Source: Epichloe hybrida (taxonomy: Eukaryota > Ascomycota > Sordariomycetes > Hypocreales > Clavicipitaceae). Taken from it: a stretch of 64,000 nucleotides of DNA. The position numbers and the translations under genes are program-made. Below the pieces are notes generated by a model, which had not been told where the DNA came from, searched no databases, and worked only from the letters and a program-made list of their open reading frames with translations. Below are positions 1-9,029 of the stretch, one piece after another (the first letter of the stretch is position 1; each line of letters starts with the position of its first letter). The DNA lies in NCBI GenBank assembly GCA_019022495.1, contig JAFEKR010000017.1, positions 868,001-932,000 on the forward strand, given 5' to 3'.

Positions 1-1142
1 CATATAAAGGATTTCTCTTATAACTACTAATCTAGCGCTAAATATAATAATTTAGGGTTTATAGGGGGTTACTTTTAATAAAGGCATTAATCTTAGTAAA
101 GCCTTTACTTATACCTCCCCTATAGTTAACTTTCCTATAGCGCTAGTGTTAGGCATAATCCCTCTAAAGACCTCTTTAAAATAGTGTTCTTTAGAGATAT
201 AGTAAATTAAGCCTTTATCACACTCTTATAGCTTATAGAGCTCTTACCTAAGGAATATATATTAGAAGGCTTAATTATTAAGGGTCACAAGGATATTAAT
301 ATTAGTGGCATTATAGTTAGTTTATAATCTAGAGTAAAAGAATTATATAATACTTAGATATACTATTAATAGTAGCTCCTTAATATTATTATTATTATCT
401 TTAGCTTCTATATAAGCTATAAGATATGCTTTCTAATTCTTACCTAAGCCTTTATTAGGCTTATCCTTATTTTACCCTTTATAGGAGGTAAGGAATACTT
501 AGAATCTCTTCTCTAAAGGGGGTGTATAGTATATCTTACTAGCCTACTAGTAGTCTTTCTCCTTTTAATACTCTTTAGTAAAGTAATTAGAAAACTAGTA
601 GCTACTCTTACTATATATAAAGTAGTGCTTAGTGCTTAGCCTAGGGCTTTATCTATAATAGCTTCCTTTACTATAGGATTATTATCTATACTAATAATTA
701 GTAAATATAGCCTCTAGAGGGTCTCCTTATTAGTACTAAAGGTATTAGAAGGACTTCTTATTTAATTCTATAATAGTAATTACCTTATAGAGGTCTCTAG
801 TAAGACTTTTAAAGCTTATAAAATATATGTATTTTACTATCTAATATTTAGGCACACTAGCTATAGTATTTAAGGCTTACTTATAGAGTTTAGTATTTAC
901 TATCTTAGTAAGATATAGGCCTCTATGGATTTTCTTAAGGGTTAATAATATAATCTTAAGGCACTTAAGCTTGCTTTTATTAGGGTTCTTCTTAATTATA
1001 CTCTTTAGTGTTATACTACTTTACTTATAGTAATAGAATTACTAGTTACTTTCTATCTTAAAGCACTAATAAATATAAGTAATTATCTCTTTATAGGAAT
1101 AGTTATTCCTAAAGAGGTAATTAAGGTAGTATTGCTTAGTAT
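1..1142 (-). mobile_element. Copia-2 copy A1, left fragment (integrase/Gag region)
   Basis: Nearly colinear with 13230-14372 of the better delimited Copia-2 copy B, so it is the same element in the same orientation, coding on the minus strand. It covers roughly the Gag zinc-motif/protease to pre-integrase part. It is heavily RIP-mutated, with no open frame of note. It starts before the window and stops where the Copia-1 5' LTR begins at 1143. The rest of A1 that should follow (the equivalent of 14373-15892 in copy B) is missing, and only the A1 terminal LTR reappears at 8252. Confidence 0.85.
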
Positions 1143-1217
1143 TGTTAAAAATAAGACCTATTTTTAGCCCTTTTCTAGTTAAAGAACCTTCTTATTACTA
1201 GCTTGCTTTGCAAGTCT

Positions 1218-1290
1218 GACAGCTGCACTGCAGCTGTCAACGGTCGCGAGGGCAGCTGTCAATGGCTGCGTCGCAGCTGTCAACAGCTGC
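1218..1290. promoter_or_regulatory. CAGCTG-rich palindromic block in the Copia-1 LTR
   Basis: Five CAGCTG palindromes lie at 1220, 1231, 1253, 1274 and 1284. The first two are in a near-perfect 21-bp palindrome, 1218-1238. CAGCTG is an E-box-type core, so binding by a bHLH factor is possible, but this is inference. The block is in the first 150 bp of the LTR, where U3 regulatory sequence is expected. Confidence 0.45.
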
Positions 1291-1379
1291 GACCGACCGT
1301 GTGGATGACTAATTAGTCAATTGCGTTGTGGCTGCAAGTGTGGCTACAACCACGCCACTAGTAATTAGGTAAGCTAGGG

Positions 1380-1402
1380 TGACGTAAGCTAGGGTGACGT
1401 AA
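1380..1402. promoter_or_regulatory. Paired CRE-like TGACGTAA boxes in a 15-bp tandem repeat
   Basis: The unit GTAAGCTAGGGTGAC is repeated directly, which places TGACGTAA at 1380-1387 and 1395-1402. TGACGTAA resembles the ATF/CREB bZIP site. The same pair occurs in the 3' LTR near 7667-7690 and in both solo LTRs, so it belongs to the family. Enhancer function is inferred only. Confidence 0.45.
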
Positions 1403-1966
1403 GCAGGTTACCCTACACATAACTTACCCTATAGCTATCTTTAACAACGATTTTCTCTTTATCTAGAGGTCGTACAAAAGTTTCATATATAGCAAATTAA
1501 AGCTTGAAGATAGGGCTTTCTCTTTATGCAAGGTTATTTTTTGGACTAAAAGTTGGTGCATACGGGTTGCTAGCTAGTATGGTGGTGAGTCGATTTTTTG
1601 GTTTTTGCATACAAATGAATTTTGCGGAAAATCAAAAGTGGCCTGTAAGACCCCGTTGGCGGCCCGGATCCACCGATACGGTCGGTAGGTCTATGAGAGG
1701 AAGAAGATCTTTTCAACTAGCTAGATAGCTAGTCCTCTCAACCAACAACAGCCGCATTGCCCGTACAACGTATCTAAAATCAATTCTATTGCTCTATAAG
1801 ATATCATAAAAGTGATCTAAATTGAATTCTATTAGTTGATAACTGCCACAACCTTCCGTTACGTTGCGTTGATTGATTCAACGTTGCAGCCCTATTGGTC
1901 CCCGACCGTAGAGCTTGCACCTGTACAGCTGTTGCCAGCTGGTAACTAGCTCCCTACATTTCTATA

Positions 1967-1980
1967 GGTTATGAGCCCGG
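1967..1980 (+). other. Primer-binding site matching the initiator tRNA-Met anticodon arm
   Basis: GGTTATGAGCCCGG lies 3 bp after the 5' LTR. It is complementary to the anticodon stem-loop of initiator tRNA-Met, whose loop carries CTCATAA. Drosophila copia is known to prime from a half-molecule of this tRNA cut in the anticodon loop. The location implies the same internal priming here, rather than use of a 3'-CCA end. Confidence 0.7.
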
Positions 1981-2023
1981 CTCTATCACTATAGATTCCT
2001 TTTAGGTCACTTTGTGTATGATT

Positions 2024-2262
2024 ACAGAAGACTTCCCTTCTATAAAAAAGGAAGGACCTGCGAGAAAGAAGCTTTTCCCTTCTATAAAAAGGAATCAATT
2101 GTGGCTACAGAAGACTTCCCTTCTATAAAAAAGGAAGGATCCGCGAGATAGAAGCTTTTTCCCTTCTATAAAAAGGAATAAATTTCAAATACAGAAGACT
2201 TCACTTCTATAAAAAAGGAAGGACCCGCGAGATAGAAGCTTTTCCCTTCTATAAAAAGGAAA
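2024..2262 (+). repeat. Three tandem ~83-bp repeats in the Copia-1 leader
   Basis: Units start at 2024, 2107 and 2191 with ACAGAAGACTTC, and the third ends at the ATG at 2263. Each unit holds two TTCTATAAAAA blocks. In the first, a CCTTC-type arm upstream and GGAAGG downstream can fold as a hairpin. The array fills the 5' leader between the primer-binding site and Gag, so it may affect packaging, translation or initiation (inference). Confidence 0.85.
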
Positions 2263-2475
2263 ATGGATACCAAAGGAAAGGGAAAGGGACCTGTTATCCC
2301 TGACCCTAGTGCGCAAGAGGTTCTAAATAACCAGCTAAAAGAGCAGGCTATTAAGCAACAAGCAACTATAGACCAGTTATTAGAGAAGCTAGAAAGCCTA
2401 TCTATAACTGTAAATAGTCGTATGGAGGGTGTGGAATCTGATAAGCCCGCTAGTCAGCAGCAAGATGCAGCCTAA
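2263..2475 (+). CDS. Copia-1 Gag N-terminal segment (70 codons, then frameshift)
   Basis: The ATG follows directly on the third leader repeat. The product starts with a short basic MDTKGKGKG segment and continues with a charged, probably helical stretch (KEQAIKQQATIDQLLEKLESL) able to form a coiled coil, as at the front of Copia Gags. The frame ends at TAA 2473-2475. Coding then continues in another frame, open from 2472, so one base appears lost next to a run of six A. A programmed shift seems unlikely because I see no slippery heptamer before the stop. I take this as the true start of the polyprotein. Confidence 0.65.
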   Translation: MDTKGKGKGPVIPDPSAQEVLNNQLKEQAIKQQATIDQLLEKLESLSITVNSRMEGVESDKPASQQQDAA

Positions 2476-4754
2476 AAAATCAAGCTGAATCTAGCTCTGT
2501 ACAAGCAACCTTTAATAATTCAATTATTAAGGAATTTAATAAAAGGGTTTATAGTTTTCCAGAGACTACTAGGCTTAAAGGAGCCGAAAATTTCGAACAA
2601 TGGAAACAAGCCCTAACTATCCAATTTAAAGCTTTAGGCATGCCTAATTTTCTAGATAATCCGGAGAGTTCTAGGGCGCTAGGGGATCCAGATCAAGCTA
2701 TTATCCTTATGTTACTAAGGGATAGTTGTACGGAAGGACCCCAAGCCGCTATAACTTGGCAAAAATCACCTGAAGAAGCCTATAATTTACTTGTAAGGCA
2801 ATATTCACATAGCGTTGAAATCCAGAGGGGGTCCCTATATTCAGAATTTCATAACCTGAATTTTCAAGAGTTTAAGGGGACTCTAGAGTCCTTTAATGCA
2901 GTCTTTAATAATCTACTAGCTAGATTATCGATTTCAGGGGTCCTGATTGCTCCGATAGATCAGGTTAATCAATATCTTCAATCCCTAAAATCAACCTTCC
3001 CTCAGTGGGCTGAGAGGCAACGATTCAGCATGCGCACGAATAGGGCTATAGGGGCTCACCTAGAAGCCCTAAATCTTCAATTTTTGATGGCAGACCTTCT
3101 AGCAGAACAGAGGGATAAGTCATCTACGGTATCCAAAGCCCTGAATTATAGGGCTAAAAACCTTGAAAAGGGTGCCAAAGAAAAAGAAAAGGCCCCTAAG
3201 GATCAGAAGAAGAAAGGAGGCTCTGAAGAAAATAAGGGCTCTTCTAATTCTAATTCTTCTTCTAATAAGAAGAAGAAGAAGAAGCAAAAAGGTCAAAAAT
3301 CAGATAAAAAGGATAATAAAGAGACCTCTGGAGAGGGATCTTTTATGCTAGGAAATTACAACCTTTCTAACGGTGCTCTTAAACCGTACAAGAAGCCTAG
3401 CCTTCATAAGACTAGTTATAAGAGCTCTAGTGATAGCAGCTCTGATTCTAGCTCTAGTGAATCGGATAATGAAAATCAAGAAATTAAAACCTTAAATGGT
3501 TTTAATTATTACAGCAAAGACATGAAAAAGGCCCTATTATATGATACAGGTTCGACTGTACATATTGTTAATTCTAGGGAGGTCTTTAGGGATTATACCC
3601 CCTATAAAAAGGGGGAATCCGACCCTATCATAACTGGTGGTGGCCCTATTTACGCTAAGGGTCACGGTAGTGCTGTTTTTGAGGTCCTATATCAGAAAAA
3701 TCCAGCTAAATATAGGACCTTAGTGCTTAAAGATGCGCTATATTTTCCTCAGCTTGATGTTAATATAGTTAGTGGACTTACGCACTATATATCTGGTGGT
3801 TGCCTTATAAAAAACCTACTTTATCTTAAAGATAGGTCTCTTATTGCAACCTTAGATATAGAAAAACATGGTTTTTTCTTCCACGTTAAAAACCAATCTA
3901 CGCCTAAGTTATCTAAAGGGCCCTGTAATAATTCGCATTATATCCGACCTTTTACCTACGCCGCTTTTAAGGGTCATAGTTACCCTATAGAGGTTCAAAT
4001 TCCCTCTAAAAAGCCGGATTGGGCTTCTGATTTAGACGAAATCGACGAAAATGATGATGATATTGAAGAAATCGTACGGGATGATTTAGGGGAATTAGTC
4101 CCTTCTTCTTCGCCTATAGCCCCAGGTTGGGTCCCTTATAAATCTAAGGAAATAGATTTAGGGGTGTTAGAGGGCCCTAGTGGAGGAAAAGGGTCCCTAA
4201 TACCTCTCCAAGAGGCCTGTGGTTCTCAAGGGGCCCAGCAGGGGACTAGTGAAGAGGGCCCTAGTCTAGATCCTAATTCAGACCCTAAGGATCTTCAATA
4301 TCAACGGTTGTTAGAACTAGCTGGCCTATGGCATGTACGATTAGGGCACCTAGGTCTTCCTTTGCTAAAGAAAACTAGCCTTATAACTAAAGGAATCCCT
4401 GATTTTTCTAAAATTAAGGATAAGGATTTTAGATGTATTGCTTGTGATCAATCTAAGGCAGTTAGAAGACCCAGGAAATTAGCTATCCCTGACCCCCCAA
4501 GAGCTCTAGATCGAATAGAGGGGGATACGCTAAAAATCAGCCCCACGCCGTACAATAAGCAGTCAATTTGCTTATTTCTAGTTGATCGAAAGACTAGATA
4601 TAAGTGGGTTATCTTATTACCTAATAAGGAAGGCCCAACTGTTTATAAGGCTATCAAAGGCTTCTTCAGAGGGCTTAAAAATCAACTAGGTCAATATCCT
4701 AGGCACCTTCACTTCGATGGGGGCCAGGAAATCGATTCTAGTTGTCAAGCTTAG
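2472..4754 (+). CDS. Copia-1 Gag, aspartic protease and integrase N-half (interrupted)
   Basis: The longest open frame in the window; an internal ATG lies at 2640. Counting from that ATG, residues 1-150 are Gag capsid-like (tryptophan-containing helices, ILMLLRDSC). Residues about 170-235 are a Lys/Ser-rich basic tract with no CCHC zinc knuckle. LLYDTGSTVHIV near residue 300 is the retropepsin active site (D-T-G). HVRLGHLG and CIAC near residue 570-600 are the HHCC integrase zinc finger. EGDTL and HFDGGQE supply the first two acidic residues of the DDE core. The frame ends at TAG 4752-4754 inside the integrase; integrase continues in the same frame after it. The stop fits a C:G to T:A change in CAG or TGG. 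Confidence 0.9.
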   Translation, partial: LKNQAESSSVQATFNNSIIKEFNKRVYSFPETTRLKGAENFEQWKQALTIQFKALGMPNFLDNPESSRALGDPDQAIILMLLRDSCTEGPQAAITWQKSPEEAYNLLVRQYSHSVEIQRGSLYSEFHNLNFQEFKGTLESFNAVFNNLLARLSISGVLIAPIDQVNQYLQSLKSTFPQWAERQRFSMRTNRAIGAHLEALNLQFLMADLLAEQRDKSSTVSKALNYRAKNLEKGAKEKEKAPKDQKKKGGSEENKGSSNSNSSSNKKKKKKQKGQKSDKKDNKETSGEGSFMLGNYNLSNGALKPYKKPSLHKTSYKSSSDSSSDSSSSESDNENQEIKTLNGFNYYSKDMKKALLYDTGSTVHIVNSREVFRDYTPYKKGESDPIITGGGPIYAKGHGSAVFEVLYQKNPAKYRTLVLKDALYFPQLDVNIVSGLTHYISGGCLIKNLLYLKDRSLIATLDIEKHGFFFHVKNQSTPKLSKGPCNNSHYIRPFTYAAFKGHSYPIEVQIPSKKPDWASDLDEIDENDDDIEEIVRDDLGELVPSSSPIAPGWVPYKSKEIDLGVLEGPSGGKGSLIPLQEACGSQGAQQGTSEEGPSLDPNSDPKDLQYQRLLELAGLWHVRLGHLGLPLLKKTSLITKGIPDFSKIKDKDFRCIACDQSKAVRRPRKLAIPDPPRALDRIEGDTLKISPTPYNKQSICLFLVDRKTRYKWVILLPNKEGPTVYKAIKGFFRGLKNQLGQYPRHLHFDGGQEIDSSCQA

Positions 4755-6374
4755 TTGAATTCTAAAGGGATCAAATTTACGACTTCTAGTCCCTATATCC
4801 ATGAGCAAAATGGATTAGCAGAACGTTCAATTCGTACTATTCTAGATCGATTAAGGGCTACTATCCAGTGGGCAAAATTACCGTTATTTTTATGGTGTTT
4901 TGTATTACCTGCAGTTGTTAACCTAGTTAATATAACTGCTAATACCACTAAGGATGAAAGCCCTGAACAGCTGCTATCTAGGGAGCTAAATCAGCCTTAT
5001 ACAACTGATATTAGCAGTATTAGAGCTATAGGATCTCACTGTGAGATTCTAATCCCCCTGGAAAAACAACCTAAAGCCCAGAAGTTAGCAGCTAGGACTA
5101 TCCCTGGAAGACTTTTAGCTACACTAGGTTCTAACACCTACCTAGTGTACATCCCCTCTAAAAGGCTAGTTACAAAGACTAGCTTTATTAAGATTATAGA
5201 ACCTATAGGCCCTGTTTCTAAAGGCTTACCTAGGATTTCTATAGGGGATAACCCTTTAGAGGGGGAAAATGATCTAGAAAATGAAAATCAACAAAATCTA
5301 GACCAAGGTTCAAAGGATTATCCTATAGACAACATAGGTATCCCTGTAGGTCAAGAAAAACCACCTACAGGCCCCAAAGAACCCCCTAAAGGCTTAATTC
5401 CAGCGGATCCCATACAGGCGCAGCCTATAACTCAACCAGGAAATCAGATTTCGACTTCGGACCTCGATTTTGACAAAATTATCGATTTCGACCCTAATAT
5501 CGACCCTATGGATGTTGATATTAGTTCCCCTTCTTCTCTAGATTTCATAAAAGAAATCTGCTTTAAGGTACGGGAGAAGCTAAAGGAAAAGAATCCTATT
5601 AGCCCCGAGCCTAAGACCTGGAAGCAGGCTATATCTAGCCCTGAAAGGGATAAATGGATAGAAGCCACGTACAAGGAATACGAACAGCTTCTAAAGGCTG
5701 GTACTTTTAAATTTATAGGGAAAGATCAAATCCCTAAGGGCCGAAAAGTACTAAAGAATAGGCTTGTTTATAAGCTTAAAAAGGATAAAGAAAATAATCC
5801 TTTAAAATATAAGGCTCGACTCGTTGCTAAGGGATTTATGCAAATCGAAGGCCTAGATTACCTAGAGACCTTCGCTGCCACAAGCATTCCCCCTAGCTGG
5901 AGGATTTTACTAGCCCTAGCGGCTTGGAATAACTGGGAAATCGAACAAATCGATTTTATAGGAGCTTTTCTTAATAGTAAGCTACAACAACAGATTTATA
6001 TGGTTATTCCAGAAGGGTTTATTGAATTCCTTGAGGCAAATCCTAAACTAGCTAAATTAGCTAGAAGTTTTGGCTGGAAACCTTCTAAAGATCAAGTAAT
6101 TTTATTACAGAAGTCTTTATACGGCCTAAAACAAAGCTCAAGGGAATGGCAACAAGCGCTAATATTAGTGCTTAAATCCCTAGGATTTAACCCTTTAATA
6201 TCTGACCCAGCTATCTTCTTTAATCCTTCAACCAAAACCTTCGTCATTACGTACGTTGATGACTGTCTTCTAATTGGACCGGATTTATCTTATATCCAAA
6301 GGCTTAAAAAGGAACTTCATAAAGTCTATCCAATAGAAGATAGGGGGCCTGCTGAATTCTTCTTAGGGGTTTAA
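4755..6374 (+). CDS. Copia-1 integrase C-half and reverse transcriptase (interrupted)
   Basis: In frame with the preceding segment. It opens with HEQNGLAERS, which holds the glutamate completing the integrase DDE triad, followed by the integrase C-terminus and an acidic linker. The Copia RT domain (RVT_2 type) starts near residue 270 with WKQAISSPERDKWIEA. It carries KARLVAKGF, IDFIGAFLNS, SLYGLKQSSREW and the catalytic YVDD at 6252-6263. All catalytic aspartates are intact. It stops at TAA 6372-6374, where a CAA codon is the likely ancestor, just after FFLGV of the RT palm-thumb. Confidence 0.92.
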   Translation: MNSKGIKFTTSSPYIHEQNGLAERSIRTILDRLRATIQWAKLPLFLWCFVLPAVVNLVNITANTTKDESPEQLLSRELNQPYTTDISSIRAIGSHCEILIPLEKQPKAQKLAARTIPGRLLATLGSNTYLVYIPSKRLVTKTSFIKIIEPIGPVSKGLPRISIGDNPLEGENDLENENQQNLDQGSKDYPIDNIGIPVGQEKPPTGPKEPPKGLIPADPIQAQPITQPGNQISTSDLDFDKIIDFDPNIDPMDVDISSPSSLDFIKEICFKVREKLKEKNPISPEPKTWKQAISSPERDKWIEATYKEYEQLLKAGTFKFIGKDQIPKGRKVLKNRLVYKLKKDKENNPLKYKARLVAKGFMQIEGLDYLETFAATSIPPSWRILLALAAWNNWEIEQIDFIGAFLNSKLQQQIYMVIPEGFIEFLEANPKLAKLARSFGWKPSKDQVILLQKSLYGLKQSSREWQQALILVLKSLGFNPLISDPAIFFNPSTKTFVITYVDDCLLIGPDLSYIQRLKKELHKVYPIEDRGPAEFFLGV

Positions 6375-7220
6375 ATCGTACGAGATAGGCCTAATAGAAT
6401 ACTGAAAATTCATCAATCTCAGTATATATTAGAAGCCTTAAAACGATTTAATATGCTAGATAGTAAGCCTATTAGCATACCTCTTCAGCCAGGCGTTTTA
6501 GCTACGCAGACAACTAAGCTTTTAATAGCTAGCGAAATCAAGCTTTATCAGTGCATTATAGGGACTATAATGTACCTAATGTTGCTTACAAGGCCTGATA
6601 CAGCTTTCACGCTACAGTGGTTATTTACTGCACTAGCTAGCCCTTATATAGAACACCTAAAAGCAGCTAAAAATCTGCTAAGGTATCTATTAGGGACTAG
6701 ATTCCTTGCTATTATCTATAGGGGAGACCCTAAAGGTTTAGTTAGCAAAAGCCTAATAGGTTATTGTGATAGTGATTTTGCAGGGGATAAAAAGACCTCA
6801 AAATCAACCTATGCTTATCTATTCAAGCTAGCTGGCGGACCTATTAGCTGGAAATCAAAGAAAGCTAGTACAATAGCTCTATCAACACTAGAAGCTGAAG
6901 CTGATGCTATCTGCGAGACCTTCCGGGAGCTTCAGTGGCTTCAGGGCTTATTTAAGGAGCTAAAAACCCCTATTTCTCCCCCTATCCAGATATATTGCGA
7001 TAATCAAGGCGCTATAACTACTGCTTATAACCCTGCTTTACATAGTCGTACAAAGCATACATTGCTAAAGTTCAACTATATTAGGCAATAGGTTTTAGAG
7101 GGTTTAGCTAAGATTGAATATCTAGATACGAAGTCAATGCCTGCAGATAGTCTTACGAAACCTCTTTCTAGACCTCTTCATCAGGCTTTTATTAAGCTTT
7201 TAGGGCTTAATAATTATTAA
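6375..7220 (+). CDS. Copia-1 RT thumb and RNase H, polyprotein C-terminus
   Basis: Same frame again; the first ATG of the longest uninterrupted piece is at 6453. It shows the RT connection (MYLMLLTRPDTAFT) and Copia RNase H motifs CDSDFAGDKKTSKST, LSTLEAEADA, YCDNQGAI and HSRTKH. A TAG at 7089-7091 interrupts it. Beyond that stop the frame stays open to the natural TAA at 7218-7220 and includes MPADSLTKPL, the usual Copia ending. The terminal stop lies 209 bp before the 3' LTR, a normal spacing. Confidence 0.88.
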
Positions 7221-7421
7221 ACCAACAACTAATTCCCTTCAACAGGGAACCAAAAAACAACGTTAAAAAGGGAGCTATATTTAACAATAGCTAGGAATTC
7301 AAAAAGGGGGCTTTTTTCATATTTTCCTGTTTTTCCCTTTTTATCTGTTATTAAAAGTTGTTGATTTTTCCCTATAGTCTTTTTGTACACTTCTAATTGC
7401 TTTTAAATGTAATTCTTTTGT

Positions 7422-7429
7422 AGAGGGGG
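7422..7429 (+). other. Copia-1 polypurine tract
   Basis: AGAGGGGG directly precedes the TG of the 3' LTR, the standard position for the plus-strand DNA primer. It confirms plus orientation. Confidence 0.8.
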
Positions 7430-8250
7430 TGTTAAAAATAAGACCTATTTTTAGCCCTTTTCTAGTTAAAGAACCTTCTTATTACTAGCTTGCTTTGCAA
7501 GTCTGACAGCTGCACTGCAGCTGTCAACGGTCGCGAGGGCAGCTGTCAATAGCTGCGTCGCAGCTGTTAACAGCTGCGACCGACCGTGTGGATAACTAAT
7601 TAGTCAATTGCGTTGTGGCTGCAAGTGTGGCTACAACCACGCCACTAGTAATTAGGTAAGCTAGGGTGACGTAAGCTAGGGTGACGTAAGCAGGTTACCC
7701 TATACATAACTTACCCTATAGCTATCTTTGACAACGATTTTCTCTTTATCTAGAGGTCGTACAAAAGTTTTACATATAGCAAATTAAAGCTTGAAGATAG
7801 GGCTTTCTCTTTATGCAAGGTTATTTTTTGGACCAAAAGTTGGTGCATACGGGTTACTAGCTAGTATGGTGGTGAGTCGATTTTTTGGTTTTTACATACA
7901 AATGAATTTTGCGGAAAATCAAAAGTGGCCCGTAAGACCCCGTTGGCGGCCCGGATCCACCGATACGGTCGGTAGGTCTATGAGAGGAAGAAGATCTTTT
8001 CAACTAGCTAGATAGCTAGTCCTCTCAACTAACAACAGCCGCATTGCCCGTACAACGTATCTAAAATTAATTCTATTGCTCTATAAGATATCATAAAAGT
8101 GATCTAAATTGAATTCTATTAGTTGATAACTGCCACAACCTTCCGTTGCGTTGCGTTAATTGATTTAACGTTGCAGCCCTATTGGTCCCCGACCGTAGAG
8201 CTTGCACCTGTACAGCTGTTGCCAGCTGGCAACTAGCTCCCTACATTTCA
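7430..8250 (+). repeat. Copia-1 3' LTR
   Basis: 821 bp, ends CTACATTTCA. It differs from the 5' LTR only by transitions, split between the two copies, which suggests light RIP in both. It carries the same CAGCTG block and paired TGACGTAA boxes. One base after its end the Copia-2 LTR of A1 begins. Confidence 0.95.
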
Positions 8251-8251
8251 A

Positions 8252-8511
8252 TATTAGTTACACTAAGGTCCTGCGCAGGTATAAGGGTAATCCTGTATAA
8301 TTAAAGTTAATAATAGTTAGTTAGCTAGCTAGGAAAGAGAGAGAAAAGAGGGAAAGTCTAGATGCTAGAAAAGTAGGCGAAATCTATATGTGAGGCAAAA
8401 GAGGGGGTGGCGAATTGATGTAGCCAATCGTATCGCGTGCATCGCGCCAGACCCACAATTGGTCTAGTCTTTGGCCACGATTAAACCGATGAAGATCCGA
8501 AGGAATCAACA
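8252..8511 (-). repeat. Copia-2 LTR (terminal LTR of copy A1)
   Basis: Matches the 262-bp LTRs of copy B over its length, from TATTAGTTACACTAAGG (TG lost to TA) to AATCAACA. It abuts Copia-1 on the left with one intervening base. On the right, CTTAT is the start of Copia-3 D1, and D2 carries the same sequence uninterrupted (near 53205). It is therefore the 5' LTR, in minus orientation, of an element inserted in D1. The left TSD lies outside the window. Confidence 0.85.
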
Positions 8512-8810
8512 CTTATAATCTAACTAGTAATAAAGGAAGTTAAGCATTTTTATGCCTAATAGAACGTTAGTAATACTCTTACTATAAGGAATAGTCCTAA
8601 TACCTCTATAACTATTAACCTCTTACTAGGATTACTTATACATATATAGCGCGAAGGTAAAGAATAGAGAGAACCCTATAAGCTATTAGCTATAGAAGGC
8701 AAAACCTACACTCTTAAGCTCCCTTAAGGCCCTAAAGCTTTTAGATTAACCTCTATTAAGCCTTTTTATAAAGATTCTAATAAAGAGAGACCTCCTAAGA
8801 GCATAGAGAA
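8512..8810 (+). pseudogene. Copia-3 copy D1, integrase-RT linker fragment
   Basis: Nearly colinear with about 53205-53500 of Copia-3 copy D2, the integrase C-terminus just before the RT domain. It is RIP-mutated with stops. It ends at GAGAA, which is repeated at 30489-30493, so the whole of Gypsy-2 H is inserted here. D1 resumes at 30489. Confidence 0.8.
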
Positions 8811-9029
8811 TGTTATGGACTGGCCCCTAGGCGGCTGCAATAGGGCGTCGATATAGTATTGAGAGACTTAGGGAAGAGAAGGGAAAGGAGAAAAGGCTAT
8901 CCCTAGTAATGCCTATTATACCCCCTTAGCTCCTTATATAAGCCCCCCTTTCCTTACCTTACCTATTCCTACTTACCCCTACCCTTCCTACTATATAGAA
9001 AATACTTAGGTAAAGCCTAAGCCCTTATA
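8811..9029 (-). repeat. Gypsy-2 H 3' LTR
   Basis: 219 bp, the partner of 30270-30488. Its outer (left) end keeps GC-rich, CA/TG-containing sequence. The inner end is RIP-mutated, the mirror image of the partner LTR. Confidence 0.85.

Larger units (their letters stand above)
1143..1963 (+). repeat. Copia-1 5' LTR
   Basis: Aligns end to end with 7430-8250 and with the solo LTRs at 49345 and 63075. It starts TG; the terminal CA of the other copies reads CT here, so the last base is uncertain by one. It contains a CAGCTG-rich palindromic block, a 15-bp tandem repeat with TGACGTAA boxes, and a 74-codon open frame (1504-1728) that recurs in the 3' LTR. I regard that frame as chance within LTR sequence. 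Confidence 0.95.
1143..8250 (+). mobile_element. Full-length Ty1/Copia retrotransposon (Copia-1)
   Basis: An element of 7108 bp with two 821-bp LTRs beginning TGTTAAAAATAAG and ending near CTACATTTCA. A tRNA-like primer-binding site follows the 5' LTR and a G-rich polypurine tract precedes the 3' LTR. Domain order is Gag, protease, integrase, reverse transcriptase, RNase H, which defines the Copia superfamily. The LTRs differ at about 17 sites by eye, all transitions. Coding parts stay open over hundreds of codons while the flanks are saturated with RIP mutations, so this is the youngest insertion here. The flanks do not form a TSD: AGTAT on the left, ATATT on the right. Confidence 0.95.

Noticed and set aside
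1504..1728. 74-codon open frame, repeated at 7791-8015
   Set aside because: It lies wholly within the Copia-1 LTRs, is destroyed in the solo LTRs and resembles no known protein, so it is likely chance.
2468..2480. Programmed -1 frameshift between Gag segments
   Set aside because: The stop TAA comes before the A run can be used and there is no X-XXY-YYZ site upstream; a one-base deletion is simpler.
3163..3351. 62-codon Arg/Lys-rich open frame
   Set aside because: Out-of-frame shadow of the Lys-rich tract of Copia-1 Gag.
5444..5674. 76-codon minus-strand open frame
   Set aside because: Antisense shadow of the Copia-1 integrase-RT linker.
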